From the NCBI RefSeq assembly GCF_046630445.1, contig NC_092334.1, positions 107,636,001 to 107,700,000 of the forward strand: a stretch of 64,000 nucleotides of DNA. The letters are read 5' to 3'. The notes under the pieces are model-generated. The model saw only the letters and a program-made list of their open reading frames with translations. It searched no databases and was not told the DNA's origin. Source of the stretch: Rutidosis leptorrhynchoides (Eukaryota; Streptophyta; Magnoliopsida; Asterales; Asteraceae). The position numbers and the translations under genes are program-made. Positions 12,331-25,239 of the stretch are shown here, piece after piece (position 1 is the first letter of the stretch; each line of letters starts with the position of its first letter).

Positions 12331-13456
12331 AAATATCTTCCATATTTCTGAAGATATTTTCATAACTATTCTTATCTGAAATCATTAATCTCTTCGTGTT
12401 ATCAGTGTTACATCATATAGAAACTGTTAGTTTCTATATTCTGTAAACTTTCGAGCTTAAAATATGAATGTTATTGAAGTAATGTTGGGAACTGATGCAT
12501 GAGTTAGTATAATATAATGACACTTGATCAACGTGATTATATTACAGTAAGTCATGCTGAGTTTCTAATGGAACGTGATGATTCACAGATCATAACGTCG
12601 TCATGTGCCATGTTACACGACTCGTTCATTCTACTTCACCTCCGAACATATCAAGAAAATATATTCTTGATAGTTCTAATCTCAGTGATTCGGGTAATTT
12701 AAAAATCAAATCGTGCTATCACGTTCCTTCCTGCTTAGAACATTATAATCATTCAAAACTCTATATCTACAAATTTTGGACCATTATTCGCTTGACTTGA
12801 AGTCGGGAAGAGAAAAACAAAAGCATAGAGCTTTAAAATATAAGGGAGAATATAAAGCCGATAACAATACATAAATTACAAACCGTGTATATCAATGTTT
12901 ATCGCAACATAAAGATACGGGAGAATTAAAAACAATATAATCCCAAGGGCGAAGTAGAAGAAAGCAGATTCCTCTGGTGGAAGTTGGAAAAGAAAAATGA
13001 TTGGTGCGATAGTAAGGATGAGGACAAGGATCGAAACTGGATTAAGCATTTTTAGAATCTCTTGGAGGTATGAAACAAGAAGGAAAGTATAGGAATGGTG
13101 AGAGTAATGAAACAGAAGAGTTTAATTTATAATGAAAATATCAGACAGAGTAATCAAAGCAGATCACCGTATTTAATTAAAGAGATCTTAATTTCCTTAA
13201 AACCCGAAGAATCAAATCTTATAGATAACGAAGATTTTCTTTGAAATCCCTTGAATTCCGGAATTCAAACCTGACTACGTCAAAAGTTAAAAACAAATCT
13301 TTGTTTCTCATTTCATTCTTTTGTGAATAGCTTCACTCGTGCTCTTCGATTAATCAAATTGTTTTATCCATGTTACTCAAGGATGATAAAACTCTATTTA
13401 TCAATTCATATTCGTCATGAAAACATTTTTATTATTAGCCATGACGATCTCACTCA

Positions 13457-13491
13457 AATTTCGGGACGAAATTTCTTTAACGGGTAGGTAC
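13457..13491 (+). other. polypurine tract and adjoining palindrome of element A
   Basis: AATTTCGGGACGAAATT (13457-13473) is an inverted repeat of seven bases around GGA. It is followed by TCTTTAACGGGTAGGTAC, which abuts the 3' LTR. The same arrangement occurs in B (28834-28868) and C (47709-47743). Confidence 0.8.
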
Positions 13492-13650
13492 TGTGATGAC
13501 CCGGGAATTTCCGACCAAATTTAAACTTAATCTTTATATATTTCTGACACGATAAGCAAAGTCTGTAATGTTGAGTCACAAATATTTCGAACTGTTTCAT
13601 TTATTCAATTGAACTTCGGCCAATCTCGACGATTCACGAACAACTTATTG

Positions 13651-13683
<33 letters not shown>

Positions 13684-15927
13684 ATATGTATATGATTTCT
13701 ATAAAGAAGTATTATGATATATATATTGGAGTATGTATAAAAGATATAAATGTTATATGTATTGTATGTATGATATAATTATTAGATATTACATAATTAA
13801 TAAACTATAATATTAATATAACAAATGAAATTTCAAGATAAAAATAGTTGCTATATCAATGATATTATTTTCATTATTATTATATTAATATCAATATTAT
13901 TATTAGATACATATAATGTATATATGATAGTTGATACATCTAATTGCTAATATTATTGTTATTAGTAATATCATTACAATTAGTAGTAAATATTATGATT
14001 TTAATTATTACTTATATTATTTTATTATTATTATTATTAATTCTATTATTATTATTAATATATTTATATTTATTATTAATATCAAATAAAACCTAAAAAT
14101 GAATCAGGAATTCAAATTAGTTTGGTGTCCACATCTAACTTTTATCTTTGTCTCCTTGAATTCTTACAAATCGTTTAATATCTAGGTAAATTACAAATAT
14201 GTATCAATCTTAATCAATCTTTATATTCTCTTATCTATTTCTTCTGTACTGGATGGAATATAATCGACCTACCTTACTATTAGCAATCACAATTATCTAC
14301 AACAACCATTTTATTTGATGAATTAAACATAAAAGGAAAAGGCATCCAGCACATTAACCACTATCTCAAATTACATATAATATACATATGCAAAGTGAGA
14401 TACTACACATTTGAGTTTTATGTATTCCATCTTTTCTGGTTCGACATAATCAAACACAACATAAAACCCATATCCTCCTTTTTGCTTATCACCAACTTCT
14501 TTCTTTTCCCTTCTGATTGACAATCACCACTGCAACCCATTGTGAAACCACTTTAAAACTGCTGCAAGGCTTTCGTGTTTTTGCTGATCGGTTTCCTCCT
14601 TCTATTAACAGCCACCACTCAAAACTGCTGCTTGAATGCTTCCATTCCTGTCCAAAACCAAACCCACAACAACCTTAACCGAGAACCACCTGCTATGTTT
14701 CTGTCTTTCTGTTTCATTCGCACCTTCAAACCACCATCATCATCCCTACAACCTTTAAAACTGTTTCATTTTTTTTTTGTTGCTGTTGTTGTGATCAATC
14801 ACAACCGTCACCTTAAACACCCACCCAAACACACACCCACCACTACAACCGTCATAAATCAACCACCTGCAAACTGAATTGTTTCTGCTCACACAGGTCA
14901 CTCAAAGATCACCTGCATCACCCTTCTTCCATCACCTGCAAACTCTATCAAACCATTGATATATGCTATCAATTTAAATGCATACCACTACCATAAACCA
15001 CCAAGGTTATAACTTCTATTTTTAGGTTATAACTTCTATTTTTTTTTACTGCAACTTAGCTTCTATCTTAATAAACGGTTCGAACAACCTAAAACACCTT
15101 CATTGTTATATTCTTGCTGCTATTGATCATAAACCATCATCAACCAACATTTTTCTTTATGTTCCTATTCCTATTTCGAACAATCAAAATCACACAATCA
15201 TAATAATAACACCATAATGAATTATTTGTTTCAGCCATTCGAATTCTCAAGCACAAGCACAAATCTTTTAAATTCAAAGATCACTGCTACTTATATATGT
15301 TCCTATTCTATTCACGATTCAAGTAAACTCTTCAAGAATCCTTGTTATTACTATTCGTATTTAATTCATTTAAAAAGTTTAGAAAATAGATAGAGGGATA
15401 ATAGAAATTAATAGAATATCCAAAGAATCGATTACCTACTGGATTGATCCATGAACCGATTACTGATTAGTTGATGATGAAGGTTGTGATCTTCACGGAT
15501 CATGTTCTTGTAACTAGGTTCTTCACTTGATCAAACAAATTCATTATTTATCGATTCTCCATCAGGTACCCAAAACAAAATCCATCAAGAACACCACTTA
15601 TTATCATTCACGATTGATACTTTAAAAATACAGAGAAATTATATATGGAGATAAAGAAATTGAGAAAATTTAATGAATCAATTACCTTTTAACTCCAGAA
15701 TCAATTCCTTGATCGATGATGTTGAAAACTGATGATGATTGATGATGATTCAATGATGAAAACTGATGATGATGATGATGAATTGATTGACGAGTATATC
15801 TCGAGTAGCGGTGGATCGATTAATCGATTAATGAGTCGAGGGTTCTATGAATTTTGATGTTGTGCTCTCTGCCTTCTCGATCTGTTTGTGGATGCCAACA
15901 TCGATCCCCTTTTTTATTATGTATAGA

Positions 15928-16005
<78 letters not shown>

Positions 16006-17699
16006 TATTGTTATTATTAATATTTATTGTTATTATTATATTACTAATTAATCTTGTTATTGTTATTAGTATTATTATTATTATTGTTATTAGTATTATT
16101 ATTTTTAAGATCATCATTAATATGATTATCAATATTGTTATTATTAGTAACAAAATTATTTTTACCTTTACAAATATAAGCTTTATGATATAATTATGAT
16201 TATAAATACAAGTATGAATATTTCTATTATATATCACAAATAGTTGTATTTTATTATGATTATAATTGTGATTAGAATTATTAGGATTATTATTATGAAA
16301 ATAATACAAATTATAATTATTTTCGCAAATACTAGTATTAGTATCTTTTTACAAATATTAGAATTGTTAATATTAACATAAATATTATTAATTATATTAT
16401 CACGAGTATTATTATTATGTAAGTACAAAATCGATATCATAATTATCACTAACCATAAAATTTATATTTTCACAAGTATTATTATTAATATCATTGTTAT
16501 TATTTAAAAGAATTATTATTAACATAAATATATTATTAATATTACTATCATTATTTGTACTAATATTAACTTAGTATAATTTGAACTACTGTTTCGATAA
16601 ACAAATGAAATACATACATAAATATAGATATCTAACACATATAACATAATAAAATTTAATATTTTTATATACAAAATGAACATATAAGGTATATATATAA
16701 ATTATTAACATAGAAATGATATAACTAATACATTTATATATATATGTGTGTGTTCAATTACAACTATGAATATTAATAATTATACAAATGATATAGGTTC
16801 GTGAATCCGAGGCCAACCCTATACTTGTTCAACGTCGTTCTATGTATTTTTACTACAAAATACATTAGGTGAGTTTATTTGATTCCCTTTTACTCCTTAC
16901 ATTTTTGGGACTGAGAATACATGCGCTGCTTTTATAACTGTTTTACGAAATAGACACGAGTAAATCAAAACTACATTATATGGTTGAATGATCGAAATCG
17001 AATATGCCCCTCTATAGTCTGGTAATCTAAGAATTAGGGAACAGAAACCCTAATTGACGCGAACTCTAAAGATAGATCTATCGGGCCCAACAAGCCCCAT
17101 CCAAAGTATCGGATGCTTTAGTACTTCGAAATTTATATCATGTCCGAAGGAGGATCCCAGAATGATGGGGATATTCTTATATGTATATTGTGAATGTCGG
17201 TTACCAGGTGTTCAATCCATATGAATGATATTTTTGTCTCTATGTATGGGACGTATGTTTATAAGAAATGGAAATATGAAATCTTGTGGTCTATTAAAAT
17301 TATGAAATGATTATTTATGTTAAACTAATGAACTCACCAACCTTTTGGTTGACACTTTAAAGCATGTTTATTCTCAGGTACGAAAGAAATCTTCCGCTGT
17401 GCATTTGCTCATTTTAGAGATATTACTTGGAATCATTCATGACATATTTCAAAAGACGTTGCATTCGAGTCGTTAAGTTCATCAAGTTTATTATTAAGTC
17501 AATTATAGTTGGATATATTATGAAATGGTATGCATGTTTGTCAACTTTAGATGTAATAAAAGATTGTTTTTTCAAAACGAATGCAATGTTTGTAAAATGT
17601 ATCATATAGAGGTCAAGTACCTCGCGATGTAATCAACTGTTGTGAATCGTTTATAATCGATATGGACTTCGTCCGGATGGATTAGGACGGGTCTTCACA
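13492..17699 (+). repeat. 3' LTR of element A (4208 bp)
   Basis: Same ends and order as the 5' LTR. It differs by a shorter TG tract (about 13664-13683), an extra TTCTATTATTATTATTAA block near 14040, a longer TTA tract (about 15929-16003) and point changes. The inverted motif pair is at 13631-13641 and 16797-16807. Followed by the right target-site copy AGTCG. Confidence 0.95.
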
Positions 17700-17704
17700 A
17701 GTCG

Positions 17705-18849
17705 TGTTTGGGTTAAGCAGGTTTAAAATACATCTTCTGTTAAATGGTTCCTCGATGATGGTTATACTTTTAATTTAATCGCTCATTCTAACCGAGCTGT
17801 TTTGGTTCCTTCTTTTGATGGCCTGGCCGAATGTTTTTGGTGTCAACCCTTATTTTCACCACATGGATTTGGTCAAATCGGCGCTTGATAATTTTGGGCT
17901 GGATGCAATTCTTAATATGGTTTGCGGCCTTGATTCATTCTCTCCTGACCGAGTTGTTGGTGATGATCCTATTGCCTCGTTTCCTCTTGTTCATGATTAT
18001 GTTCTTATCGTGCTTCTTAGTGACACAACCTAAGTTGTCCCTTAATGATTCTTCACGGCAACTCACGCCATACCAAACCATATCCGTAAAGTCTTGCTGG
18101 CATGCTTTGTCCAAAACCTTCTGTCATGCCTTTACTCTTGGTGTCGGGTTTTGTTTCCTATCATCATTTCCTTGCCACTCCATGTCTTACATATAATTTT
18201 ATTAGACACCGACATCATTCATCATTCTTGCTCGTCAGAGTATTTATAATAATAGATCATCCGTGCAAAACCTTATTAGATTGCTATTCTCTTCTTTTTT
18301 TCGTAAAAAAGAAAAAGTTAAGTAGTAAACAAAAATACTCCTAACTTGAAAGTACTTCTAAACTTCAAAGTACTTTTATAAGTATACCAATGATTTTGAA
18401 GTAAATAAAGGTTAACAAGTCCATAAATCTCTAATCAACAAATTTGTAATTTGTAAAACATAATCGTTTTCCAATCAACAAATCATGGTGAACAATTGAA
18501 CAAAGATATATGATGGTTATGAACTTTTGACTTCCAATTTTTGAACCACATTCTAAACGAGGAAAACAGTTTTTGGGCATCATTACCTCACCTTCTTCCT
18601 ATCATCCTTTCAATTTCCATTCACCACCAAACCATCTCCATTTGCGTCTTTTTATTTATTTATTTTTTCGACAAATTCCTATTAATATAACCCCAATATG
18701 CTCATACTCACTTCCCATTAATCTTTGATTCCTTTCTTTGATTTTCAGTCACACCCACCAATTTCTCATGATCCCAGAGTCTCAATTCCATCTGGGTCAC
18801 CCTCAAAATTTCAAGATTTGATTTTTATTCCCCCAAATTCTAGCAAAAT
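17705..18849 (+). other. right flank of element A and upstream region of TGD3
   Basis: To about 18200 the sequence continues the degenerate block seen at 4390-5239; small ORFs at 17815-18033 and 17831-18196 overlap in different frames and carry no motif. From about 18300 the DNA is AT-rich. A CT-rich stretch at about 18580-18640 and 18700-18840 has the look of promoter and 5' untranslated sequence of TGD3; no clear TATA box could be chosen. Confidence 0.4.
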
Positions 18850-21800
18850 ATGAATTCTTTGGTGGGTTCATCTGTTTTCACTCTAAATTCACGGAATGTG
18901 TCATTTTTATCATCTGGGTATTGTAAATCTAACAAAAAGACTGTTACTTTAATCAATACAAAGAAAATTGCTTGTTGTAGTATCGCTCCTCAGAATTTAA
19001 AGCCTGCAGCTGAATTTCAACCTTCCAAATTCAACGTATGAATTCCCTATTGTATAGTTTTAGATATATATTTGTGTATGTTCCATTTATTGAGCATGAT
19101 AAAATTATTTATTTAGGATTTGATTACAGTTACACACTACATAGGCCAAAAATCTCTATTGTATTAGTATAATTTAGTATTGAGCTTAACAAGTAAGAAT
19201 TATTGGTTATTGTGATTAATTATTGCTGTTATATGGAATGAATCAAATTTTAGAATAGAGAAAAGTAAGCTTAAATTTTGAGATTACTAGTTACAAGATG
19301 ATAACTTTTTGTTTATTTGTGTTAGGATTCTTCTTTGAATTTGTTTACAGAAGATTCTGAGGAAACAGATGTGCTAATTGAGTGTAAAGATGTTTATAAG
19401 TCATTTGGGGAGAAACACATCTTAAAAGGTGTTAATTTTAAGGTGAAGATTGGTTGTTATTTTTATCTGGAATCTCACATTTTTATTAACTTTTTGTATA
19501 AGGTTTTTAAGGATTATAACTGTTACAGATCAAATATGGTGAAGCAGTTGGAATAATTGGACCATCTGGCACAGGAAAATCTACCATATTAAAGATTATT
19601 GCAGGGCTCCTAACTCCAGATAAGGTGTTAAGTTATTCCCTAGTAGATGCAAAACGGGTGGGGCTGGTGGGTTGATTAACGGGTCAAAATGGGTTCAGGT
19701 TCAAATAAGTTATATCTAGTAGAGGTTGAAATTTACCGATTTGGGCTAGGTTGACCTGATACACTTCTTTGTTAGTTTGACTTATGATTACAATATCAGT
19801 TTTTTTCACTAGCAGATTATATCTTTGAGTTATATTGGGCAACTTCCACCCGTTGACCGTGACTGATTTGACCCTTTTTCATCTTAGTTAAATTAAAATA
19901 TCTTTTATGTTGTATCAGTATAAACTTACGGCTGTAAGACTTCGGTTTTGCACTTGAACAGGGGGAAGTTTACATTCGAGGACGTAGAAGACTTGGATTA
20001 ATAAGTGATGATGATATGTCCGGCCTTCGAATTGGCCTGGTGAAGTTTCTTCCAGCTACTCATAGTAAAAAAAATGCGTTTTTTTTAATTGATAATGACA
20101 TTTTCCTTTGATTGATAAGCAGGTATTTCAGAGTGCAGCACTTTTTGATTCTTTAACAGTTAGAGAAAATGTTGGATTCCTTTTGTAAGTTCTTTGTACT
20201 GAATATTGTTGAACTCCCTTTCAGATTTTTTCAGTTGAGTGTTTTAATGTGATTTTGAATTTCAAAGGTACGAGCATTCAAAAATGCCCGAAGATAAAAT
20301 TCAAGAACTTGTTACAGAAACGTTGGCTGCAGTTGGATTAAAGGTGAGTTAAGCAGCAATCTCATGTTTTTGTGAACATACATAGAAGTTTGTTCATTTT
20401 ATTGATTCAGATGAAGAAGTTATTTAGTTCCAAATTAGTTGAATCTTTTTGTATTTAGTTTTTGTTCTATTTTTGTTGCTGCTTTCGTATTGAGGTGGTA
20501 AAGAACCACTTGTGGGACGAAACACACCTGACATAAGTATTTCTTGCGTAATTAATTTTAACACACGAGATTTCGAAGTTGGTAATTTTAGTAGGTTGGT
20601 ATTTTATGGCAATTGAATCATAACTCGAAATCATTAAGAGGATACCGGGAGTAGAAAGTGGAACTGATACAGTCGATTACTAATCGAATATCCTTCACTA
20701 TTTGACTATAAATGGATCGAACTGATCTTTTTTTGTTACTCGTCTGAAATGCATGAAGAATAAGGTCTTCAAGTATATTTTATAAAATATTTTTGATCAC
20801 TAAAATGCCTACTTTTCGTATCTATAAAATATTTTCGCAAACCTTCAATCCGTTCCAGTTTTGGCTCACCATTATCGATTTAGTCTAGCTATGGTTCGGG
20901 CCATGAATTAACTTAACCGGTGCACCCACACATTTTATAAGGTGACGGGTATTCACTAATTAATTGTAACCTTGGGTGACTAATTGGCAGGATGTTGAGG
21001 AGCGGATGCCATCTGAGTTGTCTGGAGGGATGAAAAAACGAGTCGCGTTAGCACGATCTATAATATATGACACAACAAATAATGCAATAGAACCTGAGGT
21101 AAGTGATGACGTGTTTACTATCTGATTTCCTTTTACCCTTCCGATTTCCTTGTCTAAGATTCTCTTGAAATGTTGCTATCTTCATTGAATAACTCGGTAT
21201 GTGAAGTGTTGCAATTGATAGTTATATTAGCTACATCACTGTAGTTACTTATTAATGTGACAGATTGGGTATGTTTTGACACAAATGAGTCATGTCAGAA
21301 AGTCAACGGGTCAAACTGGTCAAAAGTTGCATAAAGCGCATTTATTAGTGGACAAAAGCTCGCAAGTCATTTTTGTAAAGAGTTTAGTTTAGTTACTAAT
21401 GATATTATTTTCATAATCTTACTTAAAACGAGGATTACTTTAGTAAAATCAAAAGTATTTGCTAGTCAGCCTCGCTGTACTGATTATTGAAAATAATTCC
21501 TTTTCAATAGCACGGAACTTCAATATCTGACCCGCCTGTATTGTCATCTCAAAACAAATTCAATAGCAGGGAAGTCCCTGTTTTCGGGTTTTGTTAATAA
21601 GAACTTGTTCGGTAGTTTAGTAGTGTCTAGGGACTAAAACATAGTGGAATTAAGGCATATCGAGTTCCTGTTGGTGACATTACCTTGTTAGAAAATACAA
21701 ATGCTTTTTTTAGTCAATATCACGCATAATTGTTAGAAATGTTTTGTTGTAATCTTGAGCAGGTGTTGTTGTATGACGAACCAACCGCGGGATTGGATCC

Positions 21801-23167
21801 AATTGCGTCTACTGTAGTTGAAGATCTGATCCGGTCCGTTCATTGCAAAGGTGAAGATGCAGTCGGGAAGCCTGGAAAGATTGCATCGTATGTGGTTGTA
21901 ACTCACCAACACAGTACAATTAGAAGAGCTGTTGACAGGTTATTACCTTTTTGTGTTCATATTACAGTTATAAGTTATATCATATGATAACGATGACCTA
22001 AACTAATAATGACATAATGTGCAGAGTGTAATGTTTTTTTTATTCTATGGTTTCTTCAATTTATTTAAATAATAAATGGGCTCGTGTTTTCAGGTTAGTG
22101 TTTCTACACGAGGGAAAGGTTGTATGGGAAGGAATGACTCATGAATTCACTTCATCCACAAATCCAATTGTTCAGCAGGTAAATTATATATGTTGTTTTT
22201 TGAAATTGATTATGGTTTGTTAATTGATTAAAAAAAGTAAAAAATTCATTTGCCGGGTGGTAAGATGGGCATATCGTTTCATGATCTGTCAAACTTTTCA
22301 TGTAAATTGGGTTTTTAGTACATATAGAAATAGGCGGGTTGGATTGGGTTGATTCACAAACGTTTTTGTAGTACAAGTAGTGAAGTAGGAATGCATTGAA
22401 TACGATTGCAAAAACCATGTTACTGCAGTATTAATCTAATTTTGTGAAATAAAACAACTTAAAAGGGTGTAAGCATTTTCTTTAAAAAAAAGAAAATTGT
22501 AAGCATGAGAACTACACTTTTTGGCAACTTCGAACCCCATTCAGTATATAAAAAAAAAAAAGTTGTAAGGTTTTGCTTGTTCGGGTTACCCGGGAAGGGC
22601 GAGTAATCCGACCCCATACTCTAGTGTACGCAGCCCATCAGGAATACTCTCTGGCTGTTTCCAACCCTTCCCTGGCCACCCCAAGAATTGAACCTGAGAC
22701 CTCTTGCAAGGATCTCAGGGCCCCAACAGGGAAAAAACACAACCCAAGTGGTATATATACTGAACCCCATTCAGTATAATTACTCGTATTTATTTGACCC
22801 GTTAGGGACAAAACACAACCCAAATGTAACCTATTCTCAAGTATAAGGGTTATTTGGCTAATTCGTTTGAGGTTTTGGCCATAAAGTGAGATGTTGCAAA
22901 CATTGGTATAGAACCCAAGATATTTATACCGTGCCGATAATCTATATGTTCAAACAAATACGAAGGCTAATTAAGTTTTCTTTTTTATCATATCAGCAAA
23001 ACAGTAGATACAACAGTAGATACAATATCACTAAAACGATAAAAATTGTAAACTATAACTTTCGTTGAAGTTTGGATCCACATCAAAAGTTTGATTCTCA
23101 TGTTATGTATTTGTTACATGGTTGTTAGTTTGCGTCCGGGAACTTGGATGGGCCGATTAAGTACTAA
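18850..23167 (+). CDS. TGD3: TGD3: ATPase subunit of the chloroplast-envelope lipid ABC importer (ABC transporter I family member 13)
   Basis: Ten exons, all with GT-AG introns and matching phase: 18850-19035, 19326-19442, 19529-19624, 19962-20039, 20123-20184, 20268-20343, 20991-21098, 21763-21938, 22094-22178, 23129-23167; 340 codons, close to Arabidopsis TGD3. Residues 1-60 lack acidic residues and look like a transit peptide. Walker [10 protein letters not shown] is at 112-120, the Q-loop at 162, signature LSGGM at 215-219, Walker B LLYDEP at 243-248 and the H-loop in VTHQH at 287-291; the end is [15 protein letters not shown]3 is the stromal ATPase working with permease TGD1 and substrate-binding TGD2 to move ER-derived lipid into the plastid. 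No disruption is visible despite large retrotransposons about 1.1 kb upstream and 0.7 kb downstream. Confidence 0.95.
22549..22761 (-). mobile_element. SINE-like insertion in TGD3 intron 9
   Basis: A block of about 213 bp flanked by a 17-bp direct repeat (GAACCCCATTCAGTATA at 22532-22548 and 22762-22778). On the minus strand it carries AGGTTCAATTCTT (near 22695-22683), a fair match to a pol III B box, and ends in an oligo-T run as in some plant SINEs. A long duplication with a homopolymer tail indicates LINE-dependent retroposition. The A box is not clear. Confidence 0.7.
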
Positions 23168-23869
23168 AGCCAAAGTACAAAGATTGTAACAGTTATGACC
23201 ATTTCTTCGTCTTCCAATTTCAAATTCAAAATGAGATGCAGTTGAACAGATGCTCAAAAGATGCCCAAAAAGGTCAGATATTGGTACCAAGCAGATAGGC
23301 ATTCGACCCGAAATCAAGCTTATAGATAAATGTTTGAGGGATCAGTAAGATATTCTTTTTACTTGAACTACGAGTTCCCAAGTGGTTTGGGATATAGTGT
23401 TATTCTTTTTTCTTAGTAAAGTTAGTCCCTTGTAAACATATTGTTATGAGCTTTTCATAATGTAATGCCCATATTGACTATAAATATTTGGATCAAATTT
23501 AGTGAGTTAGACCCCTCCCTTTGCTCACTGATTTCATTGAACTCTCTCTCGTTTACATTAGCGTCACATTAACATAACTCCATTTCACTAAACCCTTCTT
23601 TAAACCCTCTCTATCATTCACTAGACATTACCCCAAATATACTCCACAAAAAATAGAATGTGCACTTTACAAAACACAATTTACAAGAAATAAAAGCAGT
23701 GGGTTCCACCCTCTTCGATGACTCCCCTCAGGAATACTCCGTATAATTTTACTACTCGTATATTTTTTTTTCCCTTCCTTTTCTTTATTTTCAAAATATA
23801 AATGTAGAACGGAGTGTAAGTTGGGATTTCTTCAAGTTAAAAAGGATCTACTACATGTATAACTTTATC
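23168..23869 (+). other. TGD3 3' untranslated and flanking DNA
   Basis: The TGD3 stop is at 23165-23167. The next 300 bp are probably the 3' untranslated region. No ORF with motifs and no clear poly(A) signal. Element D begins at 23878 after the repeat CGTCCTAA (23870-23877). Confidence 0.5.
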
Positions 23870-23877
23870 CGTCCTAA

Positions 23878-24459
23878 TGATACCGCAACCCGCATGCGCA
23901 ATATATACGTATGCGGGCACTCGCTAGCATGCGTATGCGTGTACTTTGTATGCGGTATGCGGATTTGTATCGAATGCCTTTGTTCCCGGTACGGCGGTTA
24001 CTTGGTCCTCAAGTACGTATCTTTTCCATAATTATATCCGTGATTCGGGGGAGTTGGTTATGGAAGGGATTACCATTATCTCGGATGGTTCTAGAATTAG
24101 AGTTTGCCTATATATAAAAACCCTACTTATCATTCTGAAAAACAACCCACGTTAAGTAACAATCATCAACCACACATCTTACGTAACCAGCATCATCTCT
24201 CGTCTTCTCAAGGTTAACAGGTTAGTTCTTCGTTGACTAGCACCTACAGCCTTATATGGGGCCTTCCGATCAACGACCGTTATCGAAGGTGGACTTAATC
24301 ACTTGGCCACCCTGCCGACATCATCATGTCGGTCAGGGTTATTCACGGTAGCCGGACCGGAGAGCCTTGTTCTAAGATCCTTAACCCAACCCCCCCCCCC
24401 CCCCCCCCCTTACGTATTGTACATGCATATTAACCTTATGGTAAAAATATGCATGATCA
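23878..24459 (+). repeat. 5' LTR of element D (582 bp)
   Basis: Begins TGATACCGCAACCCGCATGCGC and ends GCATGATCA. The first 90 bp repeat CATGCG/TATGCG several times. A TATA-like CTATATATAAAA lies at 24108-24119. It contains a run of 20 C at 24390-24409, reduced to seven in the 3' LTR. Confidence 0.92.
24390..24409. repeat. poly-C run in the 5' LTR of element D
   Basis: Twenty consecutive C; the 3' LTR has CCCCCCC at about 59526-59532. Length in this copy is prone to sequencing or assembly error. Confidence 0.9.
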
Positions 24460-24461
24460 AG

Positions 24462-24481
24462 TGGTGCTTTCATTGAGAGCC
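24462..24481 (+). other. probable primer-binding site of element D
   Basis: TGGTGCTTTCATTGAGAGCC, two bases after the LTR, is in the position and has the TGG start of a tRNA primer site. I cannot assign the tRNA. Confidence 0.6.
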
Positions 24482-24581
24482 GAACTAGTTCAAGACGTTT
24501 TTTAATTGTTTTTTCTTTTAAAGTTTTGAATTATAAGGCTTATTATTCACAAATTTTTTTGAATTTTTCTTTAACAGTATC

Positions 24582-25239
24582 ATGACTTCCGGGGACTCAT
24601 CGGAACGTACTCAAACAGATAATCAAAACACGCCGTCTGGTAATCAGCAGGCGCACGCTATGACTACGGAGGCGGGATACGCGCCATATCCTCCACCTGT
24701 ATCCGGTGAGCCTTTTCAGATGTATAAGCCGATATATCCAGATGAGATTACACCGCCAAGGGCAAACTCGCCAGTCACAACCACGCGGTTGGATTTTTCC
24801 TCGGTGGATCCAAGGGTCATCTTGGTAGGCACTAGCGGTGAAACAGTAGGCCCACACGTGGTATACTGCGACCAGGTACCTATTTATAGTACTACAGTTT
24901 CAATCCCTCTGCAGACGCAGAGTATTCGGCAGAATTCATCGTTTACACCGTTGCAACCTTGGCAACCACCGCGTCCAATTTCTCAGTTTTTGACTCCTGC
25001 GGATGCGCAGGCATTACTTAATATTTGGGGGTTCGATGTCATTCCGGATGCCAATTCTCATTGGACGCCGATAACCGCAGAACAGCAAAGCACTGCGCAT
25101 ACGGTTGGACTTATAACGGCATATCCTCAGGTCTCGCAGTCATCTACGCCACAGGTTTCGGCACCTTTTCAGCTACCCGTATACTCTGCGCCGGCAAGCC
25201 TGCCTTCTTTTCCAACGCATCAGCCTTGGTTATATCCGC
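24582..25239 (+). pseudogene. gag of element D, first part (broken by element B)
   Basis: Opens MTSGDSSERTQTDNQNTPSG and runs 219 codons of Pro/Thr/Ser/Gln-rich sequence, usual for the N-terminal part of Tat-lineage gag, without a stop. It is cut at 25239 by element B; the open frame continuing to 25328 is LTR sequence of B. The remainder of the frame resumes at 37161 in the matching phase. Confidence 0.85.

Larger units (their letters stand above)
5240..17699 (+). mobile_element. element A: complete LARD-like Ty3/Gypsy retrotransposon
   Basis: A 12,460-bp element bounded by TGTGA...TCACA and flanked by the direct repeat AGTCG at 5235-5239 and 17700-17704. It has two long LTRs (5240-9428 and 13492-17699), an initiator-Met primer site (9431-9442), and a polypurine tract ending at 13491. 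The 4.06-kb interior lacks protease, reverse transcriptase, RNase H and integrase, so it depends on another element's enzymes. LTRs of about 4.2 kb with a non-coding interior match the LARD definition. The primer site, R-U5 and tract are shared with the coding element C, so A is probably a deletion and replacement derivative of a Tekay-like chromovirus. The LTRs differ by microsatellite length, a 20-bp block near 14040 and scattered substitutions. Confidence 0.92.

Noticed and set aside
14575-14877. 100-codon ORF in the 3' LTR of A
   Set aside because: The 5' LTR copy (6303-6605) has stops; Thr/Pro-rich composition without motif.
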